55,516 nucleotides of DNA from Methylomonas rivi. Lineage in GTDB: Bacteria; Pseudomonadota; Gammaproteobacteria; Methylococcales; Methylomonadaceae. The DNA is taken from contig NZ_JANIBK010000011.1 in assembly GCF_024505165.1 (NCBI RefSeq), positions 1 to 55,516 on the forward strand. The letters run 5' to 3'. Positions 36,068 through 44,254 of the stretch are shown one piece after another. The notes below the pieces were generated by a model. That model ran no database searches. It had not been told where the DNA came from and was given only the letters and a program-made list of their open reading frames with translations. The position numbers and the translations under genes were made by a program. Position 1 is the stretch's first letter, and every line of letters begins with the position of its first letter.

Positions 36068-36136
36068 CGGAGATGAGCGTCAAGTGACCGGGTCATTGTC
36101 GGCAACACTGTTATTGCTCGTCTCCGATTCTTTTTT
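36068..36136 (+). terminator. Large structured terminator after smbP
   Basis: CGGAGATGAGC (36068-36078) and GCTCGTCTCCG (36116-36126) pair over 11 positions with one G-U wobble. A T-run (36131-36136) follows. The 37-base loop holds a further small hairpin (TGACC/GGTCA). The stem closes 51 bases after the smbP stop. It could be a terminator with an embedded structure or the 3' part of a small RNA. Confidence 0.65.
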
Positions 36137-36171
36137 GCGCCGTCAGTCGACGGGCATTTTGGGAGTAAAAC

Positions 36172-36321
36172 ATGCTTGAAACATTAGCGATTGTATTGAT
36201 TGTCCTCTGGTTATTGGGCCTGGTTTCCTCTTACACGCTTGGCGGATTCGTTCATTTGTTATTGGTCATTGCGCTGATTGTGATCGTGTTGCGGGTTATA
36301 AAGGGCCGGCGAGTTCTTTAG
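36172..36321 (+). CDS. Lmo0937-type small membrane protein
   Basis: This 49-residue protein (MLETLAIVLIVLWLLGLVSS, then GGFVHLLLVIALIVIVLRVI) is two hydrophobic helices joined by a short SYTLGG turn. It matches the widespread small family named after lmo0937, often found with stress genes. GGGAG lies seven bases before the ATG. Function is unknown. It lies between smbP and another small membrane protein. Confidence 0.85.
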   Translation: MLETLAIVLIVLWLLGLVSSYTLGGFVHLLLVIALIVIVLRVIKGRRVL

Positions 36322-36371
36322 CTACACCGGGTTTGTAGAATTTTATCGCCATCATTGCTAGGGGAAACGAT

Positions 36372-36593
36372 ATGAGCACACTCAAGATTGTGGCCATCCT
36401 ACTGATCGTTACGGGGATATTGGGGTTGATATACGGCCGTTTCAGCTATACCCAGGCAACGCAGGAGGCCAAGTTGGGGCCGTTAGAGTTATTGGTCAAG
36501 GATACCAAGACCGTGAATATCCCGGTTTGGGCTGGCGTGGCGGCAATAGCGGCGGGCGGTGCGTTGTTGCTGGTTGCGGGCAGGAAAGTCTAG
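36372..36593 (+). CDS. Small two-helix membrane protein
   Basis: This 73-residue protein has two hydrophobic segments (residues 4-22 and 50-70) around a polar loop with QEAKLGPLELLVKDTKTVNI, which looks periplasmic or cytoplasmic and beta-like. I have a faint memory of this pattern in stress clusters but cannot name a family. It is 50 bases after the previous small membrane gene, so the two are probably co-transcribed. Confidence 0.75.
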   Translation: MSTLKIVAILLIVTGILGLIYGRFSYTQATQEAKLGPLELLVKDTKTVNIPVWAGVAAIAAGGALLLVAGRKV

Positions 36594-36862
36594 CGCCGCC
36601 TGCAGGTCGATCGGGCGCGAGTCTGAGGAGGCCTCGGCGGTTTGATAGCATCCAATGCATGGATCAACAAAACGGCTGGCTGCTCTTTCGGCGCCAGCCG
36701 TTGCATGATTGATGCGATGGGGCCGGTTGACAGGACGATTTGATCATCCTGGCCGGCGGCAAAGCGGGCGCCTACCGCTATACCCGGCAAAGTCGCGGGT
36801 ATTGTCGCGGAGATAGGCGCTGGCGATTTTATCGACGGCCGCATGCGTAAAATTCGATGCCT
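36590..36862 (-). pseudogene. Possible frameshifted gene remnant
   Basis: Two minus-strand frames look protein-like and join at about 36781: the upstream piece reads THAAVDKIASAYLRDNTRD and the downstream piece reads IAVGARFAAGQDDQIVLSTG, followed by PIASIMQRLAP. A single shift would give about 90 residues without a start. I do not recognise the family. It lies between a membrane protein and the BON lipoprotein and may be decayed; chance is possible. Confidence 0.25.
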
Positions 36863-36880
36863 TATTTATGGTTTCCTGGG

Positions 36881-37195
36881 TTATTTAAGACGCATGTCGT
36901 TTTTGACCGACTCCACGCCTTTGACGCCGCGAGCAATCTCGACAGCTCGATTGATGTCCGCTCGCGTGCCGACAAAGCCGCTCAATTGCACGACACCCTT
37001 GAAAGTTTCGACATTGATCTGACCCGATCTGAGATTGGGCTCGTCGAATAACATCGCTTTCACCTTGGTGGTGATGACGCTGTCGTCGACATATTCGCCG
37101 GTTCCCTCGTGTTTAGCCGTTGAAGCGCAACCCGTTGCGGCGATTAATGTAAGAGCCACAATAAATGCGGCTAAAACTTTGCTAAGTTGTTTCAT
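36881..37195 (-). CDS. BON-domain lipoprotein
   Basis: This 104-residue protein has a signal peptide ending in a lipobox (TLIAATGCAS), so Cys23 is likely lipidated, followed by one BON domain (DDSVITTKVKAMLFDEPNLR, GVVQLSGFV, GVKGVESVKNDM). BON proteins such as OsmY and DolP bind phospholipid and support envelope integrity under stress. A minus-oriented Crp/Fnr-type site lies about 183 bases upstream. It is divergent from the OmpA-like gene. Confidence 0.93.
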   Translation of the reverse strand: MKQLSKVLAAFIVALTLIAATGCASTAKHEGTGEYVDDSVITTKVKAMLFDEPNLRSGQINVETFKGVVQLSGFVGTRADINRAVEIARGVKGVESVKNDMRLK

Positions 37196-37350
37196 GATTA
37201 GGTCTCCGGTTAAGGATTAACTGATTAAGTCTTTCGACAGGCTTCGCCATGGTCATCTATAAACGGACGAACGGAAAATGCTTGCTCCATTCAGTGTTGG
37301 CTTGCCGATCCAGGGGCGGAACCATCCGGTTAAGCGATTCCCTGTAATGC

Positions 37351-37393
37351 ACTCTAGGCGCAAGACCGATCTTCGTCGGTACGCTACCGAACA
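37351..37393 (-). promoter_or_regulatory. Crp/Fnr-type site 2 and promoter of the BON lipoprotein
   Basis: On the minus strand TGTTCGGTAGCGTACC (37393 to 37378), followed by GAC, lies 21 bases before TAGAGT (37356-37351). The predicted start is near 37344, leaving a leader of about 150 bases. It sits back to back with site 3. Confidence 0.68.
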
Positions 37394-37475
37394 TATTCGT
37401 AGCGGAATTATGTATTCATTCTGTAAACCCTAAATGCGTTATAGCCGTTAGCGGCAGGCACGGATTTTTAGGCTA

Positions 37476-37519
37476 TGTGCGGTAACGCACCGACGTTCCG
37501 CGGCTGTTGCGGTTAGGCT
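37476..37519 (+). promoter_or_regulatory. Crp/Fnr-type site 3 and promoter of the OmpA-like gene
   Basis: TGTGCGGTAACGCACC (37476-37491), followed by GAC, is the most symmetric copy: GTGCG and CGCAC are perfect arms. A -10-like TAGGCT (37514-37519) follows after 22 bases. The predicted start near 37525 leaves an untranslated leader of about 180 bases. The rest of the 508-base gap (37196-37703) shows no gene. Confidence 0.68.
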
Positions 37520-37703
37520 ACATTTGAGATTTTGTAACAACATGTCCTGCTTGTTCAGGTGCCCGGCCAGTTTTCGCCGGGTAACGGTGGCAGTCGGGTT
37601 GGCCGTAGGGGCCGATCTAACGGGCAAGCATGTTTCCCGGGTTTGGCAGCATGACGATGTCGCTCCTGGAACTCTATTTTTACTTTAATTAAAGGAAAGC
37701 ATC

Positions 37704-38759
37704 ATGCTGAAACAAAAACAATGGGTCATAGTATCGTTGGTCGGAGCGGGTTGCCTACCGTTGGCCCAAGCCGCCGATCGACTCGACGATAATCGATGGT
37801 ACGTGGCGCCTTTCGCTTCGTTTGTCAATACCGGCGGCGATAGGCGTGCCGCCGATGGCTGGGGTGGCGGTGTCGGTGTCGGCAAGATGATCGATGAGCA
37901 TTTCAACGCCGAACTTCGAGGTTTTTATCAAGGTTTCGGCGGCGATAACGGGCCTTGGGACTTGGCCGGCGGCACGGCCGATTTGCAATACTATTTTTTC
38001 CGCGACACGTTCTCGCCGTATGCGGTAGTGGGCGTGGGCGGCATGAATACCTGCGCTTCCGCCAACTGCGGCGTTGGTTTAATCGGCGAAGCTGGCGTGG
38101 GGGCGAGTTACGAGGTCAACGACCATTTGTTGATTCGCAGCGACGTGCGTTATCGCTACAATAATAATCTCAATGCCCACGTCCAAGCGGGTACCGACGA
38201 ATTCCACGATATGACGGTTAATCTGGGTGTGGTGATACCGTTTGGCGACAAGCCTAAATACGTGGCCAAGTCCGAAACCCGCATGGAAACCGCTCCGGTT
38301 GTTGCGGCCAAAGTCGATTGCAGCAAGCTCGATGCCGATGCCGACGGCGTCAACGATTGTCTGGATAAATGCCCTGGAACTATCAAAGGCGCCATGGTCG
38401 ATGCCAAAGGTTGCGCGGTCAGGCTGATACTCAGAGGACAGCACTTCGAATACGATTCCGCCGAACTGAGCTTGAATGCTAAAGAATTGTTGGATGCTGT
38501 TGCCAGGGATTTGATTGCCTTCCCGCAGAAGAACGAAATCGAAGTGCAGGGACACGCCAGCAGCGAAGGCACGGATTCCTACAACATGAGGCTTTCGCAA
38601 CGCCGGGCGCATTCGGTGGTTGAATATCTGAAAATGAAGGGTGTCTCTAATAAATTGTCAGCGAAAGGTTACGGTGAAACCCAGCCAATTGCCGACAATG
38701 CTACCGAAGCGGGTAAATCCGAAAATCGCCGGGTCGAATTGATCTGGATTGAAGAATGA
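37704..38759 (+). CDS. OmpA/OprF-like outer membrane porin
   Basis: This 351-residue protein has a signal peptide (LVGAGCLPLAQAAD), an eight-strand barrel (about residues 25-185), a calcium-binding thrombospondin type 3-like link (DADADGVNDCLDKCPGT) and a C-terminal OmpA peptidoglycan-binding domain (HFEYDSAELSLNA, VQGHASSEGTDSYNMRLSQR). It anchors the outer membrane to the wall. AAAGGAAAG lies before the ATG. It has a terminator directly downstream, so it is a single-gene unit under site 3. Confidence 0.94.
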   Translation: MLKQKQWVIVSLVGAGCLPLAQAADRLDDNRWYVAPFASFVNTGGDRRAADGWGGGVGVGKMIDEHFNAELRGFYQGFGGDNGPWDLAGGTADLQYYFFRDTFSPYAVVGVGGMNTCASANCGVGLIGEAGVGASYEVNDHLLIRSDVRYRYNNNLNAHVQAGTDEFHDMTVNLGVVIPFGDKPKYVAKSETRMETAPVVAAKVDCSKLDADADGVNDCLDKCPGTIKGAMVDAKGCAVRLILRGQHFEYDSAELSLNAKELLDAVARDLIAFPQKNEIEVQGHASSEGTDSYNMRLSQRRAHSVVEYLKMKGVSNKLSAKGYGETQPIADNATEAGKSENRRVELIWIEE

Positions 38760-38795
38760 TGGATTTTTAAGCCAAAAGCGGTTCAAATTTAAACG

Positions 38796-38823
38796 AAAGC
38801 CTGCTTTTTAAAGTGGGCTTTTT
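38796..38823 (+). terminator. Terminator of the OmpA-like gene
   Basis: AAAGCC (38796-38801) and GGCTTT (38816-38821) form a 6-base stem with a TTTTT run through 38823, 37 bases after the stop codon. The loop is 14 bases long, so the stem is modest. Confidence 0.6.
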
Positions 38824-38942
38824 GCATGTTTGTGCAGAATTCGAAGAGAAATTTCAACATCTAAGGCGATTGCCAAGCGTAAATGTATCTATTCGGCGGT
38901 TTTGACCTATAGCGTGTATAAAGCCGTGCCATTCACATGATT

Positions 38943-38972
38943 GCCGGCTGGGCTTCACCTACCCAGCCTACG
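38943..38972. repeat. REP-like palindrome, second family
   Basis: GGCTGGG (38946-38952) and CCCAGCC (38962-38968) form a perfect 7-base stem with a 9-base loop, followed by TACG. It resembles the other short intergenic palindromes in layout (stem beside a TACG or CGTA end) but differs in sequence. The remainder of 38824-39227 shows no gene that I can support. Confidence 0.5.
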
Positions 38973-39227
38973 CTTGTTTTACGCTGTTTTGACTGAATAA
39001 TTACGAATAAAGGTACCTGAATGGCACCGGATTTTTGTTCGGTTAAGTCAAAAACCGCCATCTCCGCAGGGATTGCCCAGAAACGGAAACCAAGGATGGC
39101 AAGCCTGTAACGCATCTTTTTTCCTGTTCGGTTTCATTCCTGCCTGTGATGGTTTTGCGTTTCAAATCGTGGAACGTGAGATGGGTGTAATTGGGGGTGT
39201 AATTCACGTTTCGGAACTGTGACGTTA

Positions 39228-39270
39228 TGTGTGTTAACGTACCGAGGTGATGTTATGGTTGTGTTAATTT
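39228..39270 (+). promoter_or_regulatory. Crp/Fnr-type site 12 and promoter of the CheB/CheR gene
   Basis: TGTGTGTTAACGTACC (39228-39243), followed by GAG, lies 21 bases before TAATTT (39265-39270). The predicted start is near 39277, about 137 bases before the chosen ATG. The match is slightly weaker than most, since the first arm is TGTGT in place of TGTGC. Confidence 0.6.
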
Positions 39271-39413
39271 TAACGCTGGAAATCATTAAGCGAGGGCGAG
39301 CATAGCCTCTGCGGATCTCATAAAATGCAGCCGCTAAACTCGCGCTAAGGAATGACAACAATCTAGTGGCGTTGATTCTCGGCATTCGTCTAATCCCAAG
39401 TGAACCGGAAAAA

Positions 39414-42020
39414 ATGGTTAAAACTCATGTCGCCAGTTTAGGACCGGACACCTTAGCGCAAGTCAGCCCCCCCTTCCCGGCCGCTAATGCCAGTATCGAT
39501 AGTAAGCCGCCTATTATTGCCATCGGTGCATCGGCGGGCGGGTTGGATGCCATGGAACAATTTTTTGCCCAGATTCCGGCAGTCAGTGGCGTGGCGTTTG
39601 TCGTTATTCAGCATCTCGATCCCCATCATCAAGGCATGCTACCGGAATTATTGCAGCGCGCCTCGCCGTTGACAGTCATTCAGGCCGGCGATCGCATGCA
39701 CGTTAAGCCGGACTGGGTGTATGTGATTCCGCCCAATAAAGATTTGTCCATCCTGCACGGCAAACTGCATCTACTGGAGCCGCTGGCGCCAAGAGGCTTG
39801 CGATTGCCGATCGATGCGTTTTTCCGAGCGTTGGCCGACGACCAGCATGAGCGGGCAATCGGCGTGATTCTGTCGGGTATGGGTTCGGACGGTACCTTGG
39901 GGTTACGCGCCATCAAGGAAAATGCCGGTCTGGCTGTAGTGCAGTCTCCGGAGTCCGCTCAATTCGATTCGATGCCGCGTAGTGCGATCAATGCCGGCTT
40001 GGCGGATATCGTGGCGCCACCGTCGGAGATGTGGCATAAGATACTGGCTTATCTCGGGCACAGTCCGCGCGGTTTGCATGTCGTGCCTGAATTGGCGGTG
40101 GCCTTAAAAGGCCGGAGCGCGCTGGAACAAATTGTTATCTTGCTGCGCGAACGTACCGGCAACGATTTTTTGCTGTACAAAAAAAACACCATCTACCGTC
40201 GTATCGAGCGGCGCATGGGCTTGCACCAAATCGACTCGATAGCCAAATATGTGCGCTATCTGCGCGAGAATCCTCAGGAACTGGATTTGTTGTTCAAGGA
40301 ATTGCTGATCGGCGTCACCAGTTTTTTCCGCGATCCGGGGGTCTGGGAGTCGCTAAAGTCCGAGGCCATTCCGGCGCTGTTGACCGAATACCCGGCCGGT
40401 AAGTCCTTGAGGGCTTGGATCCCGGCGTGCTCGACCGGCGAGGAAGCTTATTCGCTGGCGATGATTTTCAAGGAAGTGTTGGCGGAAAGCCAGGGCCGGC
40501 AGCCGTTCAAACTGCAAATCTTTGCCACCGACCTGGACCAGGATGCCATCGACAAGGCGCGGCAAGGTTTCTATCCCGCCAATATCGTTAGCGATGTGTC
40601 CGAGGATAGGCTTAGCCGTTTTTTTAGTGTCGATGGCAGTGGCTACCGCATAAAAAAGGATATCCGCGAGATGGTGATTTTCGCGCCGCATAACGTGATT
40701 ATGGAGCCGCCGTTTACCAAACTCGACCTGCTTTTCTGCCGCAATCTCTTGATTTACTTAAACCAGGAGTTACAGAAAAAACTGATTTTGTTGTTTCACT
40801 ATACCCTCGGCAACCACGGTATTCTGTTGCTCGGCAGCGCCGAAGCGATTGGTAATGCCGGCCATTTATTTAGCGTAATCGACAACAAATCCCGGATTTA
40901 TCGCCGCATCGGTACCCCTTTTTCGTTGAATGTCGATTTCCCCACCAAATATTTTCCCGTTGCAGCTATGGTCGAAGAAACCGAAAAACACCCACCGATC
41001 GCCAACTTGCAAACCTTGGCGGACCAATTGTTATTGCAACACTTCGCGCCGGCGGCGGTATTGGTCAACGCCGATGGCGATATTCTGTACATCAGCGGCC
41101 GCACCGGTAAATATCTGGAGCCGGCCGCGGGTAAAGCCAATTGGAATATCCATGCCATGGCCCGCGACGGTTTGCGGCACGAATTGATCGGCGCACTGAG
41201 TAAAGCCCGAACTCAAACCGAGGTCGTGCGGATCCCGGGTTTGACGGTCGCTACCGATGGCGGCTGCCAAACCGTTAATTTGTCGGTACAGGCCATTCAC
41301 AAACCCGATGCACTAAAAGGTATGTTGATGGTGGTGTTTACCGATGTGGCGACGCCGCCAGCCGGTAAATCGTCGCGCAAATCGCCGAATGCGGCGCAGA
41401 AACTACTGCGGGCGGAACTCGTGCAAGCCCAGGAAGATTTACAAACCCTGCGCGAAGAAATGCAGACCTCGCAGGAGGAATTGAAATCCGCCAATGAAGA
41501 ACTGCAATCCACCAATGAAGAATTGCAATCCACTAACGAGGAGCTGACCACTTCCAAGGAAGAGATGCAGTCGTTAAACGAGGAACTGCAAACCGTGAAT
41601 ACCGAATTGCAGATCAAGGTCGAAGATCTGTCGCGGGCCAGCAACGACATGAACAACCTGCTGAACAGCATGGAAGTCGCCACCGTGTTTCTGGACGGCA
41701 GCCTCAATATCCGCCGTTTTACCAGCCATATCAGCCATTTGTTCAAATTGATCGCGGCCGATGTCGGCCGGCCGCTATCCGATATCGTCACCGATCTGGA
41801 CTACCCCGAACTGCAGCAGGATGCTCAAGAAGTGCTGCGGACGCTGGTGTTCGTCGAAAAGCAGATTAGAGCGGGCGACAAGCGTTGGTTCAAGGTGCGG
41901 ATCATGCCGTATCGAACCCAGGACAATTTGATCGACGGCGTGGTCATTACCTTTATCGATATCTCCGAAACCAAGAAGCTGGAAGCCGAATTAAGGAAGG
42001 GCAATGAACAATCGGAATAA
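39414..42020 (+). CDS. CheB/CheR/PAS fusion protein
   Basis: This 868-residue fusion has a CheB methylesterase domain (residues 35-210) with the catalytic Ser-His-Asp (GASAGG, QHLDP, GMGSDG) and no receiver. A CheR methyltransferase follows (220-490; RDPGVWESL, WIPACSTGEEAYSL, FCRNLLIYL). Next is a long coiled coil (about 655-750, with repeated EELQSTNEEL) and a PAS-like C-terminus. Such proteins modify sensory proteins outside chemotaxis. ATG 39414 is preferred to a GTG at 39366. It overlaps the next gene by 17 bases. Confidence 0.93.
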   Translation: MVKTHVASLGPDTLAQVSPPFPAANASIDSKPPIIAIGASAGGLDAMEQFFAQIPAVSGVAFVVIQHLDPHHQGMLPELLQRASPLTVIQAGDRMHVKPDWVYVIPPNKDLSILHGKLHLLEPLAPRGLRLPIDAFFRALADDQHERAIGVILSGMGSDGTLGLRAIKENAGLAVVQSPESAQFDSMPRSAINAGLADIVAPPSEMWHKILAYLGHSPRGLHVVPELAVALKGRSALEQIVILLRERTGNDFLLYKKNTIYRRIERRMGLHQIDSIAKYVRYLRENPQELDLLFKELLIGVTSFFRDPGVWESLKSEAIPALLTEYPAGKSLRAWIPACSTGEEAYSLAMIFKEVLAESQGRQPFKLQIFATDLDQDAIDKARQGFYPANIVSDVSEDRLSRFFSVDGSGYRIKKDIREMVIFAPHNVIMEPPFTKLDLLFCRNLLIYLNQELQKKLILLFHYTLGNHGILLLGSAEAIGNAGHLFSVIDNKSRIYRRIGTPFSLNVDFPTKYFPVAAMVEETEKHPPIANLQTLADQLLLQHFAPAAVLVNADGDILYISGRTGKYLEPAAGKANWNIHAMARDGLRHELIGALSKARTQTEVVRIPGLTVATDGGCQTVNLSVQAIHKPDALKGMLMVVFTDVATPPAGKSSRKSPNAAQKLLRAELVQAQEDLQTLREEMQTSQEELKSANEELQSTNEELQSTNEELTTSKEEMQSLNEELQTVNTELQIKVEDLSRASNDMNNLLNSMEVATVFLDGSLNIRRFTSHISHLFKLIAADVGRPLSDIVTDLDYPELQQDAQEVLRTLVFVEKQIRAGDKRWFKVRIMPYRTQDNLIDGVVITFIDISETKKLEAELRKGNEQSE

Positions 42021-44223
42021 CGCGATGGGTACGAAAGGAGGGCTGCGCCAGCGCGCCGAACGGCGGCTGGCCGAAACCGCGACGCAAAAAACGGCCGAAA
42101 CGCAAGATCGGCTGCTGCATGAGTTGCAAGTGCACCAGATCGAGCTGGAAATGCAGAACGAAGCCTTGCGGGAAGCTCGCGTCTGCGCCGAGCAAGCGCT
42201 GGAACGCTATGCGGAACTGTTCGATTTTGCGCCGATCGCTTATTTTACGCTAGGGAGGGAGGGCATTATTCGCCAGACGAATTATTGCGGCGAAAAATTG
42301 CTGGGTAGCGAGCGGTCCGACTTAGTCGGACGTCATTTTGTCCATCGCATTTCCCAAGAGGATAGGAGCTTATTCAATCACTTTCTGGAAAAAGCGTTCA
42401 CCGACGATGGGGTACGGAGCTGCGAGTTAACGCTACAGACCGATAACGATCCCTGCTGGATCGTCATTGAGGCGACTGCGGATATTAGCCGGCAAAGCTG
42501 TCTTGTCGCGGTATTGGATATCAGCAGCCGCAAACAGAGCGAACGGGAGTTACAACTGGCGGCGGCCGTTTATTTGACGCTGGAAGAAGCCATTACGGTG
42601 ATGGATGAAAACAGCCGGATTATCGCCGTTAACCGGGCCTTTACCCAATTGACGGGGTACTCGGCGGAAGAGGTTGTCGGCCAAACCAGGTCGCTGCTTA
42701 AATCCGGACGCCAGGATGATGCCTTTTATCGGGATATGTGGAACAAGCTTAATACCAATGGGAAATGGCAGGGCGAGATATGGAACCGGCGAAAAAACGG
42801 CGAGGAGTACCTGGAGTATTTATCCATCAACACGCTGTATAACGACAAGGGTAAGGTCATCCGCCGGGTTGCCACATCCTCCGATATCACTGAAAAAAAA
42901 CGCGCGGCCGAGATCATGCATAAACAGGCCAACATCGACCCTCTGACCGGATTGCCTAACCGGCGAATGTTTCTCGACCGGCTGCAGCGAGCCATCAATA
43001 AAACCCGCCGCGGACATCAGAAACTGGCACTGATGTTCCTGGACCTGGACCATTTCAAGGATATTAACGATACTCTGGGACACGACATTGGCGATCGTTT
43101 GCTGAGGGAAACCGCGCAAAGACTGCAGGCCTGCATTCGCGAAACCGATACCCTGGCGCGGCCCGGCGGAGACGAATTCACGCTGATTATGGGCGAACTG
43201 CAAGAAACCAACAGTATCGAGCGCGTGGCCGAAGCCATGTTGCGGACCATGATGGCGCCATTTCAGTTGAAAGGCGAACGTAGCTATGTTTCCGTCAGCA
43301 TCGGCATTGCCCTGTATCCGGACGACGCCGACAATCTGGAGGAGTTGTTGAAGAAAGCGGACCAGGCCATGTATGCGGCTAAGGATATGGGGCGCGGCCG
43401 TTTCAGCTACTTCACGCCGGCCATGCAGGAAGCCGCCGAAGTTCGCTTGCGCTTGACCAATGACTTACGCCACGCACTGAGCGATCATCAAATCTGGGTG
43501 GCCTATCAACCCATTATCGACTTGGCAAGCGGTGCAATTGAGAAAGCCGAGGCATTGATTCGCTGGCAACACCCTACCCGCGGACAGGTCAGCCCCGCCG
43601 AGTTTATGTCCGTCGCCGAAGACACCGGTCTGATTACCGAACTAGGCGGATGGGTATTCCATCAGGTGGCCAAGCAGGTGGCCGATTGGCGCGCCGATTA
43701 TTGCCCGCTGTTCCAGGTCGGCATCAATAAGTCTTCCGCGCAGTTTCACAGTAACGCCGACAAACTGAGCGATTGGTTGGAGCACCTGGAGAGCCTGGGA
43801 CTGCCCGGCGGTTGTATTGCGGTGGAAATTACCGAGGGATTGTTGCTTGACGCTTCTGCCGTCGTTTCCGAAAAATTGCGGGCTTTAAAAAGCGCCGGCG
43901 TTCAGACTTCGCTCGATAATTTCGGTACCGGCTATTCGGCGCTAGCCTATCTGAAAAAATACCACATCGATTTCTTGAAAATAGACCGGAGCTTCGTTTC
44001 CAATCTGACCGCCAACTCCAGCGACATAGCTTTATGCCGCGCCATTATCCTGATGGCGCACACGTTGGGTATGAAGGTTATCGCCGAAGGGGTGGAGACG
44101 GACGAACAGCATGAATTGCTGATCCAAGCCGGCTGCGATTACGGCCAAGGCTATTTGTTCTCGAAACCGGTGTCCGCCGAAGAGTTTGAGGCACTGCTTA
44201 AGGCGACTCAAGTTAAAGGCTGA
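42004..44223 (+). CDS. PAS-PAS-GGDEF-EAL c-di-GMP enzyme
   Basis: This 739-residue protein starts at an ATG with AAGGAAGG upstream, overlapping the CheB/CheR gene. A helical start (HELQVHQIELEMQNEALR) leads to two PAS domains (about 65-180 and 190-305), a GGDEF cyclase domain (ARPGGDEF intact, with an inhibitory RETD site five residues before) and an EAL domain (KAEALIRWQHP, EITEG). The EAL motif DDFGTGYS reads DNFGTGYS, so phosphodiesterase activity may be weakened. It is likely co-expressed with the CheB/CheR-PAS sensor. Confidence 0.93.
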   Translation: MNNRNNAMGTKGGLRQRAERRLAETATQKTAETQDRLLHELQVHQIELEMQNEALREARVCAEQALERYAELFDFAPIAYFTLGREGIIRQTNYCGEKLLGSERSDLVGRHFVHRISQEDRSLFNHFLEKAFTDDGVRSCELTLQTDNDPCWIVIEATADISRQSCLVAVLDISSRKQSERELQLAAAVYLTLEEAITVMDENSRIIAVNRAFTQLTGYSAEEVVGQTRSLLKSGRQDDAFYRDMWNKLNTNGKWQGEIWNRRKNGEEYLEYLSINTLYNDKGKVIRRVATSSDITEKKRAAEIMHKQANIDPLTGLPNRRMFLDRLQRAINKTRRGHQKLALMFLDLDHFKDINDTLGHDIGDRLLRETAQRLQACIRETDTLARPGGDEFTLIMGELQETNSIERVAEAMLRTMMAPFQLKGERSYVSVSIGIALYPDDADNLEELLKKADQAMYAAKDMGRGRFSYFTPAMQEAAEVRLRLTNDLRHALSDHQIWVAYQPIIDLASGAIEKAEALIRWQHPTRGQVSPAEFMSVAEDTGLITELGGWVFHQVAKQVADWRADYCPLFQVGINKSSAQFHSNADKLSDWLEHLESLGLPGGCIAVEITEGLLLDASAVVSEKLRALKSAGVQTSLDNFGTGYSALAYLKKYHIDFLKIDRSFVSNLTANSSDIALCRAIILMAHTLGMKVIAEGVETDEQHELLIQAGCDYGQGYLFSKPVSAEEFEALLKATQVKG

Positions 44224-44254
44224 GTTGGGTTTCGAGTTTGTCAGCACAAATGAC

